Below are positions 19,101 through 26,446 of a stretch of 41,804 bases of DNA, in pieces; the stretch's first letter is position 1, and every line of letters starts with the position of its first letter. The stretch comes from an uncultured Bacteroides sp. Its GTDB lineage: Bacteria > Bacteroidota > Bacteroidia > Bacteroidales > Bacteroidaceae. The position numbers and the translations under genes are program-made. Below the pieces are notes generated by a model that saw nothing but the letters and a program-made list of their open reading frames with translations, made no database searches and was not told where the DNA came from. The stretch covers positions 1 to 41,804 of the forward strand of contig CAJJYX010000006.1 of assembly GCA_905197435.1 (NCBI GenBank), written 5' to 3'.

Positions 19101-20435
19101 GAGCAGGTTGATGCCTCCACCCCAGGTTCCCACCCATAGTCGGCCTTTGGCGTCGGCGGTGATGGCACTGACGGAGTTATGGCTCAAGGTGCCGTTTTCG
19201 TTGGTGTAGTGTATGAATGAATTGCTGTCTTTAACTTTCCGGTTCAGGCCACCTTCCACGGTTCCCACCCATAGTGTGCCGGTTTCGTCTTCAAAGATGG
19301 CGTTCACGGGGTTACGTGCCAGACTGTTCGGGTTCTTTTTGTCGTGCCGGTAGTTTTGCAGCGCCAGCCGTTTGGGGCTCAGCAGATTGATGCCACCGCT
19401 TTCCGTACCTATCCAGATGTGCTTTCCTTCCGTGGTGATGCAGTTCACGAAATTACTGTTCAGTAACGGAGGCTTGTCTCCAGGCAGGTCATTCCTTATC
19501 TGTTCGAAGTTGTCGGCCAGCGGATTGTATATGTTTATGCCGCAAAGACTGGTTACTATCAGTTGTTTGTTTTCGGTGACAGCCAGTCCGGTCAGGAAGT
19601 TTTGCGAAAGGGTATTCGGATTTCCGGGGATGTGTTCATAGTGCTTCACTATGTTGTGGTTCTTGTCATATCGGTACAATCCCTGATTGGTGGTTATCCA
19701 GATTTCATGTTCTTTGACGATGAAGTCGGAGAGGAGGAGGTCCGGTGCGAAGTTCAGGCAGTCTGCCACCGGCATGGCCTGTAGCTTACCTTCTTCTTGA
19801 AGGCCTATGGAGCATATCTGTCCGTTGAGGTTTATCCACACATTTCCTTTCTGTTCGATGTCCTTGAATATGAGATTGCTCTTTTGCAGTCCGTCATGGT
19901 GGAGCGAGTGGATGCTCTCGATGTCTCCCGCATGGTTGAAGGCGATGCGGTGAAGCAGGTTTCCCTCGTGCAACCAGATGCATCCCAGCGCGTCGAGTTC
20001 TATGTGTGAGGTCGGCTGGTCGGTTGATATGGCGGACATCTTTTCTAATTTTCCGGGACGAGCGTTTTGCAAGGTGTTGAGGTCAATGAGGTCTATTCCT
20101 CCCTCCGAGGCAACCCAGAGCCGGTGGAAACGGTCTTCACGGGCACAACGTACGAAGTTGTTCTTCAATTTGCGATGCAAGGTACTGGGGTTGAAGTGGA
20201 CAAATTCATATCCATCGTATCTCGACAAGCCTCCTCCCGACATGGATAGCCAGAGGAATCCGCGGCTGTCTTGATAAATGTCCTCGATGAAGTTGGCGGG
20301 CAGCCCCTCATCCATCGTGATGTAGGTGACATTGTAGTGGCCGATGAATGCTTCTTGCGCTTGTATGGGGTGAGGCAATGCCGGCAACAGACATAATATA
20401 ATAAGGTGCAACAGACGGAGGGGTGGCTTAATCAT
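16158..20435 (-). CDS. Hybrid two-component system regulator (sensor kinase, receiver and AraC domain in one protein)
   Basis: The 1425-aa inner-membrane protein senses a periplasmic glycan fragment and activates the locus. The start at 20433-20435 opens a signal peptide (MIKPPLRLLHLIILC to about 27). A start at 20552 would translate through the operator and promoter and is rejected. In order it shows: two-component propeller repeats (about 40-690, with many LWVGT-type strands), a Y_Y_Y domain (about 735-810), a membrane helix (about 814-832), a coiled coil (about 840-905), a histidine kinase with His918 in NITHEFRTP, an ATPase domain (NLLSNAIKF 1030-1038; DSGNGIP; GSGIGLYLC), a receiver with Asp1219, and an AraC-type helix-turn-helix (about 1318-1420). 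An arabinan-derived ligand is inferred from the locus; BT_0366 is the recalled counterpart. Confidence 0.95.
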   Translation of the reverse strand: MIKPPLRLLHLIILCLLPALPHPIQAQEAFIGHYNVTYITMDEGLPANFIEDIYQDSRGFLWLSMSGGGLSRYDGYEFVHFNPSTLHRKLKNNFVRCAREDRFHRLWVASEGGIDLIDLNTLQNARPGKLEKMSAISTDQPTSHIELDALGCIWLHEGNLLHRIAFNHAGDIESIHSLHHDGLQKSNLIFKDIEQKGNVWINLNGQICSIGLQEEGKLQAMPVADCLNFAPDLLLSDFIVKEHEIWITTNQGLYRYDKNHNIVKHYEHIPGNPNTLSQNFLTGLAVTENKQLIVTSLCGINIYNPLADNFEQIRNDLPGDKPPLLNSNFVNCITTEGKHIWIGTESGGINLLSPKRLALQNYRHDKKNPNSLARNPVNAIFEDETGTLWVGTVEGGLNRKVKDSNSFIHYTNENGTLSHNSVSAITADAKGRLWVGTWGGGINLLDKKNPQYKPQTLTPANCNNYPINFIGSLTYDPINDGIWVGANEGLYFYDLEQEKMTALLPDSIARNIHGCIGSIIDHDGQLWIGCLEGAYVIDLHSLRTTAQDHLRYRHLKYKLDQPESGLLEKIDCFHQTEDGTLWLGSNGCGLYRRTTDPNGKERFEAYTTAEGLPNNCVRNILGDAKGRLWLATNNGLSCFLPAKKHFINFTRQDGLTSTQFYWNAACRSADNQLYFGHVAGMVAIDPELPPFRAAQSSPLRFTRLWVDNEEVQAGNGLLPQDLAFTHEISIHESTQSFSLEFSALNYEPGHTGSYSYRLTGFDKQWIPVPTNRRFARYTNLSPGKYTLQVKYIPYHEDGQEQIAELAIDVKPYFYKTLWFILLVIIASAVATWQLYQWRIRNLKRVSELLHHKVEQRTRELKEQKLLLEEKTEELSLQNHLLTEQNEKISLQKAKLAELAHKIQMLTLDKITFFTNITHEFRTPITLIIGPIARALKLSYNPQVIEQLQFVERNSKYLLSLVNQLMDFRKVESGKLEIVNTPGDFNKFTNELVASFAIFARERNINLKFYHHLPNTRISYDEEAMHKVLTNLLSNAIKFTPDGGNVSLFIALLPRTEKRCESLYISVSDSGNGIPHEDLEKIFNRFYQVQNQTKYPMYGQSGSGIGLYLCKRIVQAMNGEIKVHNNHTAGCTFRLLLPVLEVQPTATQLVGTKPILPGIPTQLPDSEFKRLSILVVEDNPDMRGYIRSILREKYRVTEAANGEEALNVLNTQNIDFIISDLMMPVMDGIELSRRVKENLSISHIPFLMLTAKTSQESRIESYRIGVDEYLLKPFDEALLLVRIENILESRKRYQQKFAVSMDMETLNLNDESGDKKFIAHIMKIVKEHYGDPNFEVGNFSEAAGVSKSLLNQKLQSLLGQSPNQFIRNYRLNLARELILKSRYTKSMSIAEIAYTVGFNDPKYFSRCFTKEFNISPSTLLNEQPHS

Positions 20436-20459
20436 GTAGTTTCTTTTGGTTAACGGAAA

Positions 20460-20490
20460 CAAAGTTAACATCTGCAATTTGATGACCAAA
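20460..20490 (-). promoter_or_regulatory. Promoter of the hybrid regulator gene
   Basis: On the minus strand TTTG (20487-20490) and TAACTTTG (20460-20467) are separated by exactly 19 bp, a full match to the Bacteroides primary-sigma promoter. The predicted transcript starts about 18 nt before the regulator ATG. A complete -33 box suggests basal, activator-independent expression, in contrast to the two operons it controls. Confidence 0.8.
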
Positions 20491-20521
20491 GCTTTTGAGC
20501 TTAAAAATCCTCTTTCTGGTC

Positions 20522-20581
20522 GTTTGTCCACCTTGTTTGTCCGTTTGTCCACCTCCGGTAGCTCGTTAGGGCGTATATTTG
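20522..20581 (+). promoter_or_regulatory. Promoter and candidate regulator operator of the rightward arabinan operon
   Basis: GTTTGTCCACCT occurs at 20522-20533 and again at 20543-20554, exactly 21 bp apart, with an extra partial copy TTTGTCC at 20536-20542. After 19 bp comes TATATTTG (20574-20581), a perfect -7 box, leaving a leader of about 34 nt before the GH43 ATG. The -33 position is ACCT, the end of the second repeat. Repeat sequence, repeat spacing and distance to the -7 box are the same as at 15877-15939. Confidence 0.8.
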
Positions 20582-20621
20582 CGGCATATCTTTATCATAG
20601 TAATCTTTAGTGTTTGATAAT

Positions 20622-22118
20622 ATGAAAAACCCGTTGTGTTTCTTGTTTGCTGCCTTTGGCATATTGTTGCTGTTGGCAGGCTGTGGCCCGGCCCCGGCAT
20701 TTGTTCCGGTGCCTTCTCCCAATCCTTGGGCGGATGACTATTCTTCATTGTCTTCGATGGATAATTACCGCTTGTGGGGTACGTATAATGTACACGATCC
20801 TTCATGCCGCAAATTGGGCGACTATTATTATATGTATTCCACAGATGCCATCTTCCGTGAGAATCTGAAAGAAGCGGAAGAAAAGGGGGTACCCTTGGGC
20901 AATATTCAGATACGTCGTTCCAAAGACTTGGTGCGTTGGGAGTTTGTAGGCTGGGCTTTCCCGGAGATTCCACAGGAAGCGGTGGAGTGGGTACGCTCTC
21001 ATGCAGGCGGCCACGGAGCGACGAATATTTGGGCTCCTTACATCATTCCATCGGGTAACAAGTATCGCCTTTATTATTGCGTGTCGGCTTTCGGACGCAA
21101 GACTTCTTATATCGGGTTGGCTGAATCTGTTTCTCCTGAAGGACCTTGGACGCAAGTGGGCTGTGTGGTGAAAACCGATGATACTTCTGTCATGAATGCC
21201 ATTGACCCCAGCATTATTGTCGGTGTCGAAGACGGTAAGTGGTGGATGCACTACGGCTCTTACTTTGGCGGGTTGTATTGCGTGGAACTGAATCCGGCTA
21301 CCGGGCTCCCAGTCTTGGAAGGCGACAAGGGGCACCTGACCGCCCGTCGTGCCAACTATCGGAAAGATAATCTGGAAGCTCCCGAAATTATTTACAATCC
21401 CGATTTGAAACAGTATTTCCTGTTCGTTTCTTATGATCCGTTGATGACTACCTACAATGTGCGTGTCGGGTGCTCAGACAAGCCGGAAGGCCCTTTTGTG
21501 GATTACTTCGGAAAGGAATTGAAAGATACGACCAATAACTTCCCTATCCTGACAGCCCCTTACCGTTTTGCGAAACATCCGGGCTGGGCGGGAACCGCCC
21601 ATTGTGGTGTACTGGAGTCGGATGAGGGGGAGTACTTCATGGTGCATCAGAGCCGCTTGTCTCCGCATAACCTGATGATGGACTTACACGTGCGGCAGAT
21701 GTTCTTTACAGAAGAAGGATGGCCGGTCGTGTCGCCCGAACGCTACACAGGCAGCAAGCCGCGGAAGTTTTCCGAAGTTGACTTGGTAGGCGAGTGGGAA
21801 ATCTTGCGGGTGCAGGAACCGCTGTATGAGCGTAGGTTAGAGGCCGGACAGATATTGTGGGGTGAGGGGGAACTGGAAAATGAGGAATGGAACCGGTCCC
21901 GTCCGGTTTCCTTCAAAGAGGGAGGCATCCTGGAGGATGGGGCAGAAAGTTGGAACTTCTCGGAGGGAAAGCAGACCTTGGCACTCACCCTTGACGGCGA
22001 GGAACTGAAAGGATTGATTGTCTTTGCAGGACATGACTGGGAGAATGAGATGGAAACAGTCCTCTTTACCGGACTGGACGCTTGTGGACGTTCCGTATGG
22101 GGAAAAAGAATCAAATGA
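20622..22118 (+). CDS. GH43 arabinanase, lipoprotein
   Basis: This 498-aa lipoprotein is the first enzyme of the rightward operon. The ATG at 20622 directly begins the signal ending LLAGC (Cys21); an in-frame GTG four codons earlier is not needed. The GH43 triad is Asp59 (NVHDPS), Asp195 (AIDPSI) and Glu252 (EAPE). A C-terminal domain from about 390 resembles the GH43_C module also present in the enzyme at 1494-3413, which points to endo-acting alpha-1,5-arabinanase activity. It lacks the FN3-like domain of that enzyme and has no acidic export stretch after the cysteine, so it may face the periplasm. The recalled counterpart is BT_0367. The next gene starts 25 bp downstream. Confidence 0.87.
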   Translation: MKNPLCFLFAAFGILLLLAGCGPAPAFVPVPSPNPWADDYSSLSSMDNYRLWGTYNVHDPSCRKLGDYYYMYSTDAIFRENLKEAEEKGVPLGNIQIRRSKDLVRWEFVGWAFPEIPQEAVEWVRSHAGGHGATNIWAPYIIPSGNKYRLYYCVSAFGRKTSYIGLAESVSPEGPWTQVGCVVKTDDTSVMNAIDPSIIVGVEDGKWWMHYGSYFGGLYCVELNPATGLPVLEGDKGHLTARRANYRKDNLEAPEIIYNPDLKQYFLFVSYDPLMTTYNVRVGCSDKPEGPFVDYFGKELKDTTNNFPILTAPYRFAKHPGWAGTAHCGVLESDEGEYFMVHQSRLSPHNLMMDLHVRQMFFTEEGWPVVSPERYTGSKPRKFSEVDLVGEWEILRVQEPLYERRLEAGQILWGEGELENEEWNRSRPVSFKEGGILEDGAESWNFSEGKQTLALTLDGEELKGLIVFAGHDWENEMETVLFTGLDACGRSVWGKRIK

Positions 22119-22143
22119 TACATTTTAATATTTAGCTTTGACT

Positions 22144-24123
22144 ATGAGAAAAATTACAGGATTATTGGCTGCATTGACTTTAGCAGCAAGTGTGGGGCTT
22201 CGGGCACAAACCAACGAACTGGTGGTGCAGACCAAGAAAGTGGGGGCGGAGATTCAGCCTACCATGTATGGCCTCTTTTTCGAAGACATTAATTATGCCG
22301 CCGATGGCGGTTTGTATGCCGAACTTGTAAAGAACCGTTCTTTTGAGTTTCCGCAGAAACTGATGGGGTGGAAAACTTTTGGAAAGGTCTTGTTGAAAGA
22401 TGACGGGCCTTTTGAAAAAAATCCGCATTACGTACGCTTGGCATATGCCGGGCATCAACATAAACAGACGGGACTGGACAACGAAGGATTCTTTGGCATC
22501 GGTGTGAAGAAAGGACAGGAATATCGCTTCTCTGTATGGGCGAGGATACCCGAAGGCAGCAAACCCGGAAAAATTCGTGTGGAACTGGTGAATACCGCCT
22601 CCGCGGGTGAACAGCAGGCTTTTGCTGCAGAGACGCTGGAAATAGATACTAAAGAATGGAAGAAGTATCAAGTGATGTTGAGGCCGGACGTTACAGATGC
22701 GAAGGCTGTGCTGCGCATTTTCCTTGCTGCTCCCCAGACAGTAGATTTGGAGCATGTGTCCCTCTTCCCGGCAGATACCTGGAAGGGGCATGAAAACGGA
22801 TTGCGGAAAGACTTGGCTCAAGCGTTGGCCGACATAAAACCGGGCATTTTCCGATTCCCCGGCGGATGCATTGTGGAAGGCACCGACTTGGCTACCCGCT
22901 ATGACTGGAAGAAGTCCGTGGGACCTGTGGAAAACCGTCCTCTGAACGAGAACCGTTGGCAGTATACGTTTTCCCATCGCTTCTATCCTGACTATTTCCA
23001 GAGCTATGGATTGGGTTTCTATGAATTCTTCCTGCTTTCGGAAGAAATCGGTGCAGAGCCGCTTCCTGTATTGAGCTGCGGTTTGGCCTGCCAGTTCCAG
23101 AATTCTGATGCAGACGCTCATGTGGCACTCTGCGATCTGGATGAATACGTTCGGGATGCGCTCGATTTGATAGAGTTTGCCAATGGCGGTATAGATACCC
23201 CTTGGGGTAAGGTACGCGCCGATATGGGCCATCCGGCCCCTTTCAACTTGAAATTTATCGGCATCGGTAACGAACAGTGGGGTAAGGAATATCCTGAGCA
23301 TTTGGAGCCGTTTGTAGCAGCCATCCGTCAGGCATATCCCGAGCTAAAGATTGTGGGTAGTTCCGGACCTGATTCTGAAGGAAAGCAATTCGACTACCTC
23401 TGGCCGGAGATGAAGCGACTGAAAGCCGATTTGGTGGACGAACATTTTTATCGTCCCGAGGCGTGGTTCCTTAGTCAGGGAGCACGCTATGACAACTATG
23501 ACCGTGAAGGTCCGAAGGTATTTGCCGGGGAGTATGCTTGCCACGGCAAGGGGAAAAAATGGAATCATTTCCATGCCGCTTTGTTGGAAGCTGCCTTCAT
23601 GACGGGGCTGGAGCGCAATGCCGACATTGTGCACATGGCTACCTATGCTCCTCTGTTTGCCCATGTGGAGGGATGGCAGTGGCGTCCGGACATGATTTGG
23701 TATGACAACCTGAATTCGGTGCGTACGGTGAGCTACCATGTGCAACAGCTCTATGCCACTCACAAGGGAACCAATATACTTCCACTGACAATGGACAAAG
23801 TGCCCGTCACCGGAGCCGAAGGGCAAAACGGATTGTTTGCCAGTGCGGTGTATGACAAGGATGCGGAAGAGTATATTATAAAGGTGGTCAATACATCGGA
23901 CAAGGTGCAGCCGTTGACGTTGAAGTTTGACGGCCTGAAGAAGAAGGAAACACTTTCTGGCGGACGTTGTATCAAACTGACATCGGCAGAGCCAGACAAG
24001 GACAATACTCTTGAAAACCCTTCGGCCATTGTTCCCCGCGAATCGGCTTTGCTGGTAAGCGGACAGTCATTGAACGCGGAATTGGAAGCAAACACTTTCG
24101 CAATCTATATATTAAAGAAATAG
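22144..24123 (+). CDS. GH51 alpha-L-arabinofuranosidase
   Basis: The 659-aa secreted enzyme removes terminal arabinofuranosyl residues. The start at 22144 opens a type I signal peptide (MRKITGLLAALTLAASVGLRA, cut before Gln22); a TTG two codons earlier is less likely. Residues 27-70 hold the QPTMYGLFFEDINYAADGG motif of GH51, and about 75-208 form a CBM4_9-like insert. The (beta/alpha)8 domain carries the acid/base Glu377 in GIGNEQWG and the nucleophile Glu463 in FAGEYACH, and a C-terminal beta domain follows. With no lipid anchor it is probably periplasmic, acting on imported arabino-oligosaccharides. It lies between two GH43 genes, 25 bp and 7 bp away. Confidence 0.93.
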   Translation: MRKITGLLAALTLAASVGLRAQTNELVVQTKKVGAEIQPTMYGLFFEDINYAADGGLYAELVKNRSFEFPQKLMGWKTFGKVLLKDDGPFEKNPHYVRLAYAGHQHKQTGLDNEGFFGIGVKKGQEYRFSVWARIPEGSKPGKIRVELVNTASAGEQQAFAAETLEIDTKEWKKYQVMLRPDVTDAKAVLRIFLAAPQTVDLEHVSLFPADTWKGHENGLRKDLAQALADIKPGIFRFPGGCIVEGTDLATRYDWKKSVGPVENRPLNENRWQYTFSHRFYPDYFQSYGLGFYEFFLLSEEIGAEPLPVLSCGLACQFQNSDADAHVALCDLDEYVRDALDLIEFANGGIDTPWGKVRADMGHPAPFNLKFIGIGNEQWGKEYPEHLEPFVAAIRQAYPELKIVGSSGPDSEGKQFDYLWPEMKRLKADLVDEHFYRPEAWFLSQGARYDNYDREGPKVFAGEYACHGKGKKWNHFHAALLEAAFMTGLERNADIVHMATYAPLFAHVEGWQWRPDMIWYDNLNSVRTVSYHVQQLYATHKGTNILPLTMDKVPVTGAEGQNGLFASAVYDKDAEEYIIKVVNTSDKVQPLTLKFDGLKKKETLSGGRCIKLTSAEPDKDNTLENPSAIVPRESALLVSGQSLNAELEANTFAIYILKK

Positions 24124-24130
24124 AATCGTC

Positions 24131-25114
24131 ATGAATTGTTTTTATAGGTTTATTTTAGGTTTGGGAAGTTTTATGCTAGCAGCTCCGCAAGGGCTGCCGG
24201 CACAGAAGGACACCACTTTTGTGGCAAATGGAAATCCCATTGTGAAGTATAAGTATACTGCCGATCCCGGTGCGATGGTGCATGATGGAAAAGTGTATAT
24301 CTACGCCGGACATGACGAGTGTCCATTGGATAAAGAGCATTATCTGCTCAATGAGTGGTGTGTGTTCTCCTCTTCGGATTTGAAAAATTGGCGCGAGTAT
24401 CCGGTGCCGCTTAAAGCCAACGACTTTGCTTGGGCCAAAGGAGAGGCATGGGCAAGCCAAGTGATTGAACGGAACGGCAAGTTTTATTGGTATGTGACGT
24501 TGGAGCATAAGACGGTGTCGGGTAAGTCTATCGGTGTGGCTGTCTCCGATTCTCCTGTAGGTCCGTTTAAGGATGCCCGCGGATCTGCCTTGATAACGAA
24601 TGCCATGACCACAGAGCGAAGCAAGAGTTTCTGGGATGATATAGACCCCACCGTCTTCATCAATGATGACGGACAAGCTTATCTCTATTGGGGAAACAGT
24701 CAGTGTTACTACGCTAAACTGAAAGAGAATATGATAGAACTGGACGGGCCGATTGTTCCGGTAGATTTGCCGCACTTCACGGAGGCACCTTGGTTGCATA
24801 AACGTGGTGACTGGTACTACCTCTCTTATGCATCGGAGTTTCCCGAGAAGATATGCTATGCCATGAGCCGCGACATTACCGGTCCTTGGGAGTATAAAGG
24901 TATCTTGAATGAACTGGCCGGAAACTCCAACACCAATCATCAGGCAATTATTGAATTCAAAGGCGAGTGGTACTTTATTTATCATAATGGCGGGATGAAC
25001 CCCGCAGGCGGAAGTTTTCGCCGTTCGGTCTGCATAGATCGCTTGTTCTATAATGAAGATGGGACAATGAAACGAGTGCAGATGACTACAGAAGGAGTAT
25101 CAGCAGTAGAATAG
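24131..25114 (+). CDS. GH43 exo-acting alpha-L-arabinofuranosidase-like enzyme
   Basis: The 327-aa enzyme is a single-domain GH43 with a type I signal peptide (about 1-24, ending GLPA before Gln). The triad is Asp45 (TADPGAM), Asp172 (DDIDPTV) and Glu218 (FTEAPW). It has no accessory or C-terminal domain and differs clearly from the other two GH43 proteins. Short single-domain members of this type usually act as exo-enzymes on arabinose side chains or short oligosaccharides; exact linkage is not visible. The gene ends the operon, 7 bp after GH51, and a hairpin follows. The recalled counterpart is BT_0369. Confidence 0.85.
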   Translation: MNCFYRFILGLGSFMLAAPQGLPAQKDTTFVANGNPIVKYKYTADPGAMVHDGKVYIYAGHDECPLDKEHYLLNEWCVFSSSDLKNWREYPVPLKANDFAWAKGEAWASQVIERNGKFYWYVTLEHKTVSGKSIGVAVSDSPVGPFKDARGSALITNAMTTERSKSFWDDIDPTVFINDDGQAYLYWGNSQCYYAKLKENMIELDGPIVPVDLPHFTEAPWLHKRGDWYYLSYASEFPEKICYAMSRDITGPWEYKGILNELAGNSNTNHQAIIEFKGEWYFIYHNGGMNPAGGSFRRSVCIDRLFYNEDGTMKRVQMTTEGVSAVE

Positions 25115-25185
25115 TAATAACTCTCTAATTGGGTTAGAACGTTTGTTTGATTAGGTTTGTTTTCAAGTTTAAGAATTCTAAGGAG

Positions 25186-25219
25186 AAGAGGCGATTCCGG
25201 GAAAACGGAAGCGCCTCTT
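25186..25219. terminator. Hairpin between convergent arabinan and galactose operons
   Basis: AAGAGGCG (25186-25193) pairs with CGCCTCTT (25212-25219), and inside it TTCCG (25195-25199) pairs with CGGAA (25206-25210) around a GGAAAA loop, leaving one A/G mismatch. It lies between two convergent genes and could end transcription from both sides. Neither side has a long T-run, which lowers certainty. Confidence 0.6.
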
Positions 25220-25242
25220 GTATGCTGTTTGAGCAGGCCTGT

Positions 25243-26397
25243 TTATTCAAGTCTGCGAGCACCGTCACTGATGACTACATCATATACTTTCGGACTTCTG
25301 CCGAATTTCTTCTTAAATTCATCTTTTGCTTTTTCTATGAAGGTACTGTACAGTTCATCCTTAACCAGATTAATTGTACATCCACCAAATCCGCCACCCA
25401 TTACACGTGAACCGGTAACGCCACAGTCAAAAGCAAGGTCATTCAAAAAGTCGAGTTCTTCACAGCTTACTTCATACAGTTTGCTCATGCCATGATGTGT
25501 TTCATACATCTTTTGCCCCACAGTTTCATAGTCACCTTTTTCTAGAGCGTCACAAACGTCAAGTACACGTTGAATCTCTTCGATAACATATTCTGCACGC
25601 ATGTAGTCTTCTGCACTGATTTCTCCTTTTGACTCTTCAAGCATGTCCATAGTGACATCACGCAGGAATTCTACATGCGGATGTTTCTTCTGGACAGCAG
25701 CAACGGCGGCTTCGCAGCTTTGGCGACGTTTGTTGTATGCTGAAGATGCCAGTTCATGTTTCACTACAGAGTCTACGAGTACCAAGCGATAGCCTTTCGG
25801 ATCGAATGGGAAATATTGATATTCCAGTGAACGGCAATCCAGACGGATGAGGCTTCCTTTCTTTCCAAATACGGAAGCGAACTGGTCCATAATACCACAA
25901 TTGACACCACAATAATTGTGTTCAGTGGCTTGTCCTACTTTTGCCAATTCGAATTTATCGATTTTGTTGTCTCCAAACAAATCGTTCAATGCATAAGCGT
26001 AGGTGCTTTCCAAAGCCGCAGAAGAAGACATTCCTGCACCCAGAGGAACGTCACCTGCAAAAGCTGTATTGAAACCTTTTACATCTACACCACGTTTCAT
26101 CATTTCCCGGCATACACCAAAAATATATCTTGCCCAGCTTGCGCGGGGGGCATCTTCTTCATTCAAGCCAAATTCCACATAATCTTTTAAATCAATGGAA
26201 TAAGCCTTTACTATGCTTGTGCCGTTGGGCTTTATTTCTGCAATCATTCCTTTGTCGATTGCTCCGGGAAATACAAAACCACCGTTATAGTCTGTATGCT
26301 CACCGATAAGGTTGATGCGACCCGGAGAAGCATAAACTGCTCCTGTTGTTCCGTCAAAGTGTTTGATGAAACGGCTTCTTACGTATTCTATATCCAT
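25243..26397 (-). CDS. galK: Galactokinase
   Basis: The 384-aa cytoplasmic enzyme phosphorylates galactose at C1 with ATP, the first step of the Leloir pathway. GHMP-kinase motifs are in place: GRINLIGEHTDYNGG (26-40, the galactokinase signature), PLGAGMSSSAALE (118-130, the phosphate loop), the catalytic Asp171 in CGIMDQF, and the C-terminal GSRVMGGGFGGC. Length is normal. It is the last gene of a galM-transporter-galK operon, 49 bp after the transporter. Base composition is visibly lower in G+C than the arabinan genes to the left. Confidence 0.97.
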   Translation of the reverse strand: MDIEYVRSRFIKHFDGTTGAVYASPGRINLIGEHTDYNGGFVFPGAIDKGMIAEIKPNGTSIVKAYSIDLKDYVEFGLNEEDAPRASWARYIFGVCREMMKRGVDVKGFNTAFAGDVPLGAGMSSSAALESTYAYALNDLFGDNKIDKFELAKVGQATEHNYCGVNCGIMDQFASVFGKKGSLIRLDCRSLEYQYFPFDPKGYRLVLVDSVVKHELASSAYNKRRQSCEAAVAAVQKKHPHVEFLRDVTMDMLEESKGEISAEDYMRAEYVIEEIQRVLDVCDALEKGDYETVGQKMYETHHGMSKLYEVSCEELDFLNDLAFDCGVTGSRVMGGGFGGCTINLVKDELYSTFIEKAKDEFKKKFGRSPKVYDVVISDGARRLE

Positions 26398-26446
26398 GAT
26401 ATTTATATTTTAATAAGGTGAATAATAAATTACCTATATTCTTTTG

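Noticed and set aside
20436..20552. Longer N-terminus for the hybrid regulator
   Set aside because: The extra 39 codons cover the regulator's own promoter and the operator. The signal peptide starts at the ATG at 20433-20435.
22180..23301. A 373-codon frame antisense to the GH51 gene
   Set aside because: It has no family likeness, and the sense strand has complete GH51 motifs. Similar long antisense frames at 8173-8997 and 40461-41372 are rejected for the same reason.
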